Source: Bacteroidales bacterium (GTDB taxonomy: Bacteria; Bacteroidota; Bacteroidia; Bacteroidales; JAOZMU01). From it: 9,176 nt of DNA. The first letter of the stretch is position 1. Each line of letters opens with the position of its first letter. The stretch covers positions 1 to 9,176 of the forward strand of contig JAOZMU010000100.1 in NCBI GenBank assembly GCA_029934165.1, given 5' to 3'. The notes below the pieces were generated by a model. That model did not search any database. It worked only from the letters and a program-made list of their open reading frames with translations, and had not been told where the DNA came from. Shown in pieces: positions 1 through 7,352 of the stretch. Both the position numbers and the translations under genes were made by a program.

Positions 1-234
1 TGGGCATGTTTCATAAAGTGCAAAAAGTAGTTGACACTTTTTATCAATTGCCACGTCCTTTAGGGCGTGGATTAATTGCTAACAGAATATTTCAAAGTAG
101 GGCTTTAGCCCTTTTAACGTTGTGTAAATAAAGGGCTAAAGCCCTACTCACTTTTTGTTTCCTTTTTTTAGACCACGACCTAAAGGACGTGGCAATTGAT
201 AAAAAAAGTGTCAAGTACAAATGAAACATGCCTA
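1..234. repeat. MITE/REP-like long inverted repeat element
   Basis: The two outer arms are reverse complements. The left arm starts GGCATGTTTCAT (3-14) and continues at 31-70 with TTGACAC, a T-run, ATCAATTG and CCACGTCC. The right arm (173-232) mirrors this and ends ATGAAACATGCC. The 31-70 and 173-214 segments differ by one substitution and a 2-nt difference in the T-run. The segments at 15-30 and 215-220 do not match well. Each arm also holds its own small hairpin (51-70 and 173-192, CCACG...CGTGG), and a further inverted repeat sits in the middle. No credible reading frame was found inside, so this looks like a non-autonomous palindromic element. The left flank is outside the window, so a target duplication cannot be tested. 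A degraded insertion sequence or a structured intergenic repeat are alternatives. Confidence 0.8.
96..148. repeat. Inner perfect 19-bp inverted repeat (hairpin)
   Basis: AGTAGGGCTTTAGCCCTTT at 96-114 is the exact reverse complement of 130-148, with a 15-nt loop between them. Each arm is itself nearly palindromic (AGGGCT-TT-AGCCCT), so DNA or RNA could fold either as one long stem or as two short ones. It lies at the centre of the larger inverted repeat, so the whole element could extrude as a branched cruciform. A T-rich tract follows at 151-169, so rightward transcripts entering from outside could terminate here. That role is inference. Confidence 0.85.
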
Positions 235-240
235 AATTTG
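233..240 (+). promoter_or_regulatory. Candidate Bacteroidota -7 promoter box for the kinase operon
   Basis: TAAATTTG matches the Bacteroidota sigma-factor -7 consensus TAnnTTTG exactly and sits about 125 bp upstream of the first kinase gene, directly at the right edge of the inverted repeat. No TTTG-type -33 element is visible at the usual spacing, which would fall inside the repeat. The 8-mer can occur by chance in AT-rich DNA, so support is modest. Confidence 0.35.
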
Positions 241-364
241 TAAGTAAACAACAAGCAAAGTGTAGTCTCGACAACAACTCTGGTGGCTACTATTGCCTGT
301 TGATAAGAACGTTACAAAAAGGAAAAGGCAAGTCTGGTTAATGAACTTTAAAAGTGATAAATAG
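241..364 (+). other. Untranslated leader of the kinase operon
   Basis: No gene, convincing hairpin or recognisable riboswitch was seen in this stretch. A stop codon (TAG, 362-364) lies directly in front of the GTG start of the kinase gene, so the coding region cannot extend further upstream in that frame. A purine-rich patch at about 318-327 (AAAGGAAAAGG) is too far from the start to be a normal ribosome binding site. Confidence 0.5.
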
Positions 365-3300
365 GTGTTTATTAATAAAATAACAATACGAAGCAAAACA
401 TTGCTTCTTATTTTCTTTTTGGTTGGTTTAATGAGCAACACTTCGTGTGTGAAAATCGACGAAATTGGAGATGAGGATTCTATTATTTCCATTCAAGACG
501 GTTGGGAATACTGTTGGGCAGAAACTTATATTCGAGAGTTTAGCAAAAAAAGTGCCGATTGGTATAAATTTGATTTACAGGAAAATATACCAAATGGGAG
601 TCATTTTTCGCATTTATGGATTCGTCGCGAAGTATCAAGTTTCAAATTTCTTGCACCAGCCATTCTTGTCGTTGGTTCGAGCTGTCCTCGGTATTTTGAA
701 TTTTACCAAAACGATGATTTGCTGTATCAATCTGGTATTAAAACTTCAGATTATGAGTCTGTTAACTTCCAGATGCGGCATCACAATATCCCGCTTCCTA
801 CCAATATGCAAAGAAAGTTTATATATCTGAGCTATGAAATTGATAGTGAGCAGGCTGTCAGGATTGAGGAACGGTTTTTTATTGGTAATTCTATAGCGAT
901 TAATTCGGAAATAAATTTTAATAGTCTGACATACAATATTATAGGTGGAATGATGTGCTTTATTGGCATGATTGGGTTTTTTGTATCTCTTCGTCGTTTG
1001 AGAAAAAGAAAAATACGCGGATTTGCTGTGTCGTATATGTTTTTTGCATATGGTTTTTATGTTTTGCTATTGTCGGACAATATTCGCGACTATGTTGGAA
1101 ATCCTGAGTTTATTCATCTTTGGCTCAAATTTGCAGCGATGTCTTTTATTGTGGGATTTTTTGTTTTTCGCGCAAAATACATCGGCAAGGGACACAATAA
1201 TATGATGACAAAATTGTGGCAACTTCATTTAATTGCTATACCAGTGTTTTTTACATTAGAATTTTTGGGTGTTTTGCCAATGCGTATTTTTTATTTGAAT
1301 GCGTATTATCTTGTATTTCTGAGTATTACCATCGTTTTTGCAATGGTCGAGGGCATAGGAAATATACGAAAAAGGAATATTGACTCTATAGTTTTGAGTT
1401 TTTGTGGTTACGTATTATTTGTGTGCGCAATAATCGACATTGTGTTTTTGTATAGTATTGATAATTTGTACATGCCGATAATTCACTGGGGAGCACTATT
1501 TTATTTAATGGGACCAACAATTGTTATGTATCGCCAGAATGAATACATGATCAAGCAGTTAGAAGTTTATTCTAAGGAGCTACATGTAAAATCGAAGGAG
1601 CTTGAAGAAAGTATAACTACACTTGAAGAAATAAATGAAAACTTGGAGAGAACGGTTTCTGAAAGAACCGTAATATTGAATGAAAAAAATAAAACTTTAG
1701 GTAGGCTAAACATTTCGCTGATAGACAGTGAGGCGACATCTAGGCAGTTGGTTGACACCTTGTTAGAAGGAATTGTTATCCATAGGAATGGAGTAATACA
1801 CGAGGTGAATAGGCATTTTGCAAGTATTTTGGGCTACGAAAGCGAACATTTCATCGGACGAGCATTTTTTGAATTTGTGCAGCCCGAATGTCGAATTGAG
1901 GTTGTCGATTATTGCGATTCGCCTTCAGATAATTCGATAGAAGTAGATTTTGAACATAGTAATGGCTCAAGGTTAACATTTGAAATTGCAAGTAAACCAT
2001 TGACATACAAGGGTATGCACGTTCAGGTTGTTGCTTTACGAAATGTTACCGAAAGACGACAAGCCGAAGAAGCACTTCGTGAGAGCGAAGATAGATACGT
2101 AAGTATATTCAGCAACAGCAATCTCGTTATGTGGCTTATTGATACGCAGACAGGAATTATTTCTGATGTGAACCCTGCGGCGTGCAATTTTTATGGATAT
2201 ACTAAAAAGGAGTTTACTAAAAAACACATATCTGATATTTGTCAAGATACTGATATTGATACGTTTAGAATACGTAGAAAGCATCTATATCTGCAAGAAA
2301 GACACCGATTAGCATCGGGAGAATTTAGAGATGTCGAAATGTATATGTCGAAAATGAAAGCAAGAGGACAGGTTTTTGCTCTTGGCATCATACACGATGT
2401 AACAGAGCGAGTTAGGGCTACAAATGCGTTAAAAAAAGCAGAAGAGAAATTTAGGCATCTTTACGAAAATGCACCTGTCGGAATTTTTCAGGCTGCAAAA
2501 CAAAACTTTATTAGTGTGAATCCGGAAGCTGCAAAATTGCTTGGGTATGAATCACCTGAAGACCTTGTTGCCAGTAAAGTGCGCATAGATAAAAACTTGT
2601 TAGTGAACCCAAAACGAATGCGTCAAATTTTAGCCGCAATTATTGGTAAGGGCGAGATTGTAGATTTTGAAGAGGAGTGTTATAAAAAAGATGGTTCTAC
2701 TATCTGGTTATCGTTGAATGCTAGAGTAGTAGATATTGATGGTACACGTTTTGTTGACGGATATACGTTTGATGTTTCGGAACGGAAAAAAGCACTTCTT
2801 GATTTAAAAATGGCAAAAGAAGAAGCCGAAAATGCAAACAGAGCTAAATCGGATTTTTTGGCGAATATGAGTCATGAAATCCGAACGCCAATGAATGCTG
2901 TGATTGGTTTTACGGACATTTTGACTACCTTGATTACCGATAAAGTACAGCGGACTTACCTTGATTCTATCCGAAGTGGAGGTAAAAGTCTTTTGACATT
3001 GATAAATGATATTTTAGACCTCTCCAAAATAGAAGCTGGTAGAATGGAACTTCAAATAGAGCCTGTTACTTTGGACTCGCTTTTTAAAGAAATAAAAGAT
3101 ATTTTTTCTCTTAAAATATCGAGTAAAAATCTTGATTTTCTTATAGATATAGATGAAAATGTCCCACAAATTGTTCTTATTGATGAAGTAAGGACGAGGC
3201 AGATTCTTTTCAATTTGATAGGCAATGCAGTAAAGTTTACCCATTATGGATATATTAAATTGTCTGTCAGAGTTTTGAACATCTTGGAAGATAGAAAACA

Positions 3301-4297
3301 CGTAAATATTAGTATAGTCGTAGAAGATACAGGAATAGGTATTCCTGCCGAGGCACATGAAAAAATATTTAGTGCATTCTTACAAAAAGATAATCAAACC
3401 ACAAAAAAATACGGTGGTACAGGTCTTGGTCTTACAATAACTCGGCGGTTGGTTGATATGATGAATGGCGAAATTCATCTCAAAAGTGAGGTTGATGTTG
3501 GAAGTATGTTTGAGATACGGCTTAAAAACATCGAAATTGCGGGTAATGATGCAATGCCAGCACCGCAAAATAATGTATCTTTTAGCGAGATTATTTTTGA
3601 GTCTGCCAAAATTCTGATTGTAGATGATATTCTGGCTAATAGGTTGTTAATCAAGGGATTGTTGCATAAATCGGCAGTTGATTTTGTAGAAGCAGAAAAT
3701 GGAAAAATTGCCTTGGAGTTAGCTCGCAAACTCAAACCAGACCTTGTTTTGATGGATATACGAATGCCCGTAATGGATGGGTATATGGCTTGCGAATTAA
3801 TGAAATCTGAGCAGGAATTGGCAAATATTCCAGTGGTCGCGCTGACGGCTTCTGTTTTTCGTTCCGAAAATTCGAGAATGAATACGGCAAAATTTGATGG
3901 TTATTTGCAGAAACCAATTGAGCCAAATAAATTGTTTGCCGAATTAGCGAAATATCTGACTTTTTCGGAAAGTAATGCCTTACCAACAGAAAATGAGAGC
4001 AATACGGTTGATAGCGATTTTGAACATATAGAAATATCTGATGCTCGTCAGATTGTAATTAGTGAGATATTGAATGAATTATTGGATAATAAGTGGGTAG
4101 AAATCAGTAAGACAAGTCGGTTGATAGACATTAAAAAATTTGGTCAGGAATTGTTGGACATCGGAAATAAATTTGAGATTAAATTATTATCTAATTATGG
4201 TGAAAAAATAGTTTTTTCGGCAAATAATTTTGATGTAGAGAAAATTGAAAAACTAATAAAGCAGTTCCCCGAAATGGTTTCACGAATATTAGCATAG
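365..4297 (+). CDS. Hybrid sensor histidine kinase with 7TMR-DISM sensor, three PAS domains, receiver and helical tail
   Basis: Membrane sensor kinase of 1310 aa that should autophosphorylate and pass phosphate to its own receiver. Order: signal sequence with Cys28 (possible lipobox); extracytoplasmic domain about 30-185; seven hydrophobic helices at about 191-209, 219-237, 252-268, 285-304, 308-328, 341-363 and 371-389, the 7TMR-DISM pattern; coiled coil 395-450; PAS domains about 460-565, 578-682 and 696-806; HisKA with phosphoacceptor His837 (SHEIRTP); HATPase_c with N-box Asn954, DTGIG at 988 and GGTGLGL at 1017; receiver about 1082-1200 with Asp1087, Asp1088, phosphoacceptor Asp1131, Thr1161 and Lys1183; helical tail 1223-1310. 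All key catalytic residues are present. GTG at 365 is the only upstream start in frame; starting at Met23 would remove the signal sequence. No Shine-Dalgarno site is seen. It is first in an operon with a paralogous kinase. The ligand is unknown. Confidence 0.95.
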   Translation: MFINKITIRSKTLLLIFFLVGLMSNTSCVKIDEIGDEDSIISIQDGWEYCWAETYIREFSKKSADWYKFDLQENIPNGSHFSHLWIRREVSSFKFLAPAILVVGSSCPRYFEFYQNDDLLYQSGIKTSDYESVNFQMRHHNIPLPTNMQRKFIYLSYEIDSEQAVRIEERFFIGNSIAINSEINFNSLTYNIIGGMMCFIGMIGFFVSLRRLRKRKIRGFAVSYMFFAYGFYVLLLSDNIRDYVGNPEFIHLWLKFAAMSFIVGFFVFRAKYIGKGHNNMMTKLWQLHLIAIPVFFTLEFLGVLPMRIFYLNAYYLVFLSITIVFAMVEGIGNIRKRNIDSIVLSFCGYVLFVCAIIDIVFLYSIDNLYMPIIHWGALFYLMGPTIVMYRQNEYMIKQLEVYSKELHVKSKELEESITTLEEINENLERTVSERTVILNEKNKTLGRLNISLIDSEATSRQLVDTLLEGIVIHRNGVIHEVNRHFASILGYESEHFIGRAFFEFVQPECRIEVVDYCDSPSDNSIEVDFEHSNGSRLTFEIASKPLTYKGMHVQVVALRNVTERRQAEEALRESEDRYVSIFSNSNLVMWLIDTQTGIISDVNPAACNFYGYTKKEFTKKHISDICQDTDIDTFRIRRKHLYLQERHRLASGEFRDVEMYMSKMKARGQVFALGIIHDVTERVRATNALKKAEEKFRHLYENAPVGIFQAAKQNFISVNPEAAKLLGYESPEDLVASKVRIDKNLLVNPKRMRQILAAIIGKGEIVDFEEECYKKDGSTIWLSLNARVVDIDGTRFVDGYTFDVSERKKALLDLKMAKEEAENANRAKSDFLANMSHEIRTPMNAVIGFTDILTTLITDKVQRTYLDSIRSGGKSLLTLINDILDLSKIEAGRMELQIEPVTLDSLFKEIKDIFSLKISSKNLDFLIDIDENVPQIVLIDEVRTRQILFNLIGNAVKFTHYGYIKLSVRVLNILEDRKHVNISIVVEDTGIGIPAEAHEKIFSAFLQKDNQTTKKYGGTGLGLTITRRLVDMMNGEIHLKSEVDVGSMFEIRLKNIEIAGNDAMPAPQNNVSFSEIIFESAKILIVDDILANRLLIKGLLHKSAVDFVEAENGKIALELARKLKPDLVLMDIRMPVMDGYMACELMKSEQELANIPVVALTASVFRSENSRMNTAKFDGYLQKPIEPNKLFAELAKYLTFSESNALPTENESNTVDSDFEHIEISDARQIVISEILNELLDNKWVEISKTSRLIDIKKFGQELLDIGNKFEIKLLSNYGEKIVFSANNFDVEKIEKLIKQFPEMVSRILA

Positions 4298-4301
4298 AGG
4301 T

Positions 4302-7300
4302 ATGTGGCAGATAGGCAATAAGTTATGCATCTTTATTTTTTTTATTACGACTCTTTCGTTTGTCGTACAAACTTCGTATAGCCAAAATTCGGCAGATAAA
4401 ATTCGGGCGGAATATATCTTAAAAATTGCCATGAATACGACTTGGAAAACGACAATTGATACATTTCGTGTCGGAATTATTGGCGGTTACGATGGTGTTT
4501 GCTCGGAAATAAATAAGTATGCAAAATCATTAAAAATAAGTAATAAAACGATAATAGCCGTTTCTGTTAAATTGCTTGAACAAGCAGAAAATATGCAAAT
4601 AATATATGGCAAACGCAATGATTTTTCAATACAAAAGTTTTGGAATGTCTTTGGTAATAAGTCTGTTATGCTGATTTCTGAAAATGTTCCGCTAAAGAAT
4701 ACAATGATTGACTTTATCGTGGCTGGTGATTCTTTGATTTTCCGAATTAATCATAAACGTATTCAGCATAATGGGTTGAAAATCAAGAGAGAAGTACTTG
4801 ATATTGTGGATAAAAACGGAATAGATTGGCAGGCTTTTTTTTATAAGAATATCGAGCGTCTTGAGCAGGCAAACGGTGAAAACAACAAGCTCACACAAGA
4901 GCTTGGCGAATTGCGAAAGGAACTAAAAAGCAAAAACGATACAATAGAACGATTTAATTTAAGAAATATTTCTTTGATAGAGTTGCAAGCGTTGCAAGAG
5001 AAAAATCAATTGGCATTAGTACTCAAATATTCAGCGTTGAATGAAAAAATAAAATTTAAGCAAATAGAACTTTTAGCCAAAGAAAGATTGTTGTTTGATG
5101 CAAAAACAGAGATGGAAAATCATCGGGCAGGGATTGATTCTCAGAAGATTAAGATAGAACGTCAGGGAGAAGTATTAGAGAATTTGGATAACGAAGTGCA
5201 TTTGCAACGAATGATAGTCGAAAGGCAAAAGAAAATTGTTCGCGACAAAATGATTTTGATTGAGAAGCAGTCGCAATGGATGATGATTTTGTGGATATTC
5301 GTATTTATTATTTTGGGAGCGGTAATAGTTATTTATCGCGCATATACCTCTAAAAAACAAATAAACAGTAAGTTAAAGCAAAATAATATTGCCATTGAGA
5401 AACAGAAAGAGAGAATAAGAACTAAAAACAATTTATTGAAAGCATCAAATGTTGAGTTGGAAAAGCTTTCTATTGTTGCACTCGAAACCGAAAATTCGGT
5501 TTTGATTTTCGATGCAAATTCGCGTTTAGAATGGTTTAATGCTGGGTATTCATTAATAAGTGGTTATACTCAAAGAGAGTTTAAAAAAGCCACCGAAAAA
5601 CCTACGATGAAAGATTTGAGTCAATATGAGGATATTAACTTAGTAATAAAAAATGCTGTGAAAAATCACCGTACGCAAACATATCAAAACCAGGTAGTTA
5701 CGTGCAATAATATGATTATTTGGCAGCAAACTATGCTTACACCGATATTTGACACAAACAACAAAGTTCGGAAATTTATTGTCGTTGATGTAGATATTAC
5801 TAAGCAAAAACAGGCAGAAGAGAAGTTGCAGCGACAAAAAGAACAAATTGAAATGGCTAGGCTTGATGCTGAAAATGCAAACCGTGCTAAATCGGAATTT
5901 TTGGCAAATATGAGCCACGAAATTCGGACACCGATGAATGCAGTGATAGGATTTACAGATATTCTAAGTACTTTAATAACAGATAGAAAGCATAAAAATT
6001 ATTTGGACTCTATTAAAACTAGCGGAAAGAGTTTACTACTTTTAATAAACGATATTTTAGATTTATCGAAAATTGAAGCTGGAAAACTGGAGTTGCACTA
6101 TGAACCGTTAGATGTTAGGCGAATTTTGAATGAGGTTACTCAGCTTTTTGCAATTAAGACAGCAGAAAAAGAAATCGAACTTGTATGCAATGTTGATGAA
6201 AGTACGCCACAAGTATTTGTATTTGACGAAGTTAGGCTAAGACAAATTTTGTTTAATTTAATTGGGAATGCCATAAAATTTACAGAAAATGGTTTTGTTA
6301 AAGTTTTCATTTCAGCAAATTTTGAGAAAAACAGCGATGACGAAAGCAAATTATTCGATTTATATATCATTGTTGAAGATTCCGGAATAGGTATTTCTCC
6401 TCATTTAGTAAAGCTGGTATTTGATTCTTTTAAGCAAAAAGACGGACATGCAACAAAAAAATACGGTGGAACAGGACTTGGGCTTGCGATAACCAAGCGA
6501 TTGGTGGAAATAATGAACGGAAAGATTTTTTTGGAAAGCCAAGTCAATGTTGGTTCTAAGTTTAAAATTCAGTTTTCTGATGTCATTGAATCTGCCGATG
6601 ATGAGTTGAAAACCTCGGCAGAGATTGACTTAGCGGATATTAAATTCGAAGAATGCACTTTGTTAGTCGTTGACGATGTGTTACATAACAGCGATTTGAT
6701 AAAAGCATTTTTCAGAAGAACCAAAGTCAAAGTAATAACTGCTGCCAATGGCAAACTGGGTATTGATGCAGCAATCAAACACACACCCAATGCAATACTC
6801 ATGGATATACGTATGCCTATCGTAAACGGATACGAAGCAAATCGTATTATTAAATCCGATTTTCGGCTAAAAAATATTCCTGTAATCGCCATAACAGCCT
6901 ATGCAATGAAGGAAGAGCAAAAAAAGATTGAGCAAGGAAATTTTGACGGTTTTTTGATGAAACCTGTAAAACAAAACGATTTGATAAATATTTTGATGAA
7001 ATTTCTACCTTATGAAAAAAATATTACTAATACTTCTATTAGTACTGAAAATGAGGATGATACAAAATCACCTGAAGAGTGCGAACATTGCAAGAAAATT
7101 TTGAGTTATATCGAAAAAGAAATTATGCCACTACGCAAAAAAGCTATGGCTACAAACAGAATGATGGACGTGGAGGCTTTTGCAGACAGCCTGCACCAGA
7201 TTGCAAAAAATAATGATGTGAAAATGTTACTTTCTTATACTAAGGAGGTTAGGTTTGCAGTTCAAAGTTTTGACATCGAAAAAATTTCTCAATTACTTAA

Positions 7301-7352
7301 TGAGTTTCCAAAAATAATTGAACAGCTAAAAGAAATTAATCATGTGGTGTAA
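4302..7352 (+). CDS. Hybrid sensor histidine kinase with periplasmic YfiR-like domain, PAS and receiver
   Basis: Sensor kinase of 1016 aa, starting 4 nt after the previous stop codon, so translation is probably coupled. Order: Sec signal peptide (cut near 27, SYS|Q); YfiR-like (DUF4154) periplasmic domain about 30-173; long, probably periplasmic coiled coil about 182-325; one membrane helix 327-345; cytoplasmic coil 346-388; PAS about 390-502; coil; HisKA with His539 (SHEIRTP); HATPase_c with Asn656, DSGIG at 693 and GGTGLGL at 722; receiver about 786-905 with Asp791, Asp792, phosphoacceptor Asp835, Thr865 and Lys887; tail 923-1016 related to that of the upstream kinase. All catalytic residues are intact. 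The YfiR assignment rests on the overall pattern (KIRAEYILKIA start, FRVGIIG strand, late GLKI helix) and is less certain than the kinase call. In Pseudomonas, free YfiR represses the diguanylate cyclase YfiN; here the domain would drive a kinase instead. The tail has a CEHC motif (927-930). The output partner is not in the window. Confidence 0.94.
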   Translation: MWQIGNKLCIFIFFITTLSFVVQTSYSQNSADKIRAEYILKIAMNTTWKTTIDTFRVGIIGGYDGVCSEINKYAKSLKISNKTIIAVSVKLLEQAENMQIIYGKRNDFSIQKFWNVFGNKSVMLISENVPLKNTMIDFIVAGDSLIFRINHKRIQHNGLKIKREVLDIVDKNGIDWQAFFYKNIERLEQANGENNKLTQELGELRKELKSKNDTIERFNLRNISLIELQALQEKNQLALVLKYSALNEKIKFKQIELLAKERLLFDAKTEMENHRAGIDSQKIKIERQGEVLENLDNEVHLQRMIVERQKKIVRDKMILIEKQSQWMMILWIFVFIILGAVIVIYRAYTSKKQINSKLKQNNIAIEKQKERIRTKNNLLKASNVELEKLSIVALETENSVLIFDANSRLEWFNAGYSLISGYTQREFKKATEKPTMKDLSQYEDINLVIKNAVKNHRTQTYQNQVVTCNNMIIWQQTMLTPIFDTNNKVRKFIVVDVDITKQKQAEEKLQRQKEQIEMARLDAENANRAKSEFLANMSHEIRTPMNAVIGFTDILSTLITDRKHKNYLDSIKTSGKSLLLLINDILDLSKIEAGKLELHYEPLDVRRILNEVTQLFAIKTAEKEIELVCNVDESTPQVFVFDEVRLRQILFNLIGNAIKFTENGFVKVFISANFEKNSDDESKLFDLYIIVEDSGIGISPHLVKLVFDSFKQKDGHATKKYGGTGLGLAITKRLVEIMNGKIFLESQVNVGSKFKIQFSDVIESADDELKTSAEIDLADIKFEECTLLVVDDVLHNSDLIKAFFRRTKVKVITAANGKLGIDAAIKHTPNAILMDIRMPIVNGYEANRIIKSDFRLKNIPVIAITAYAMKEEQKKIEQGNFDGFLMKPVKQNDLINILMKFLPYEKNITNTSISTENEDDTKSPEECEHCKKILSYIEKEIMPLRKKAMATNRMMDVEAFADSLHQIAKNNDVKMLLSYTKEVRFAVQSFDIEKISQLLNEFPKIIEQLKEINHVV

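Noticed and set aside
1..234. CRISPR array
   Set aside because: The repeats are inverted and nested, not a series of regularly spaced direct repeats with unique spacers.
92..277. Minus-strand frame of 61 codons within the inverted repeat
   Set aside because: It runs through hairpin arms whose sequence is explained by palindromy, and the protein has no family features.
232..492. Minus-strand frame of 86 codons across the leader and start of the first kinase
   Set aside because: It overlaps the kinase signal sequence and candidate promoter and has no recognisable domain. Its hydrophobic stretches are expected from AT-rich DNA.
2861..2950. Recent gene conversion between the two kinase genes at the H-box
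   Set aside because: The proteins are nearly identical there but many synonymous codons differ, so conservation of the motif on an older duplication explains it.
3014..3358. Open frame of 114 codons on the minus strand inside the first kinase gene
   Set aside because: It lies entirely antisense to the conserved HATPase_c region, has low-complexity Tyr/Lys/Phe-rich composition and no recognisable motif.
4296..4301. AGAGGT as a ribosome binding site for the second kinase
   Set aside because: It lies directly against the ATG, too close for normal Shine-Dalgarno spacing; coupling from the upstream gene is more likely.
6569..6892. Open frame of 107 codons on the minus strand inside the second kinase gene
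   Set aside because: Antisense to the conserved receiver region, with no start context or domain; best explained as a shadow of the real gene.
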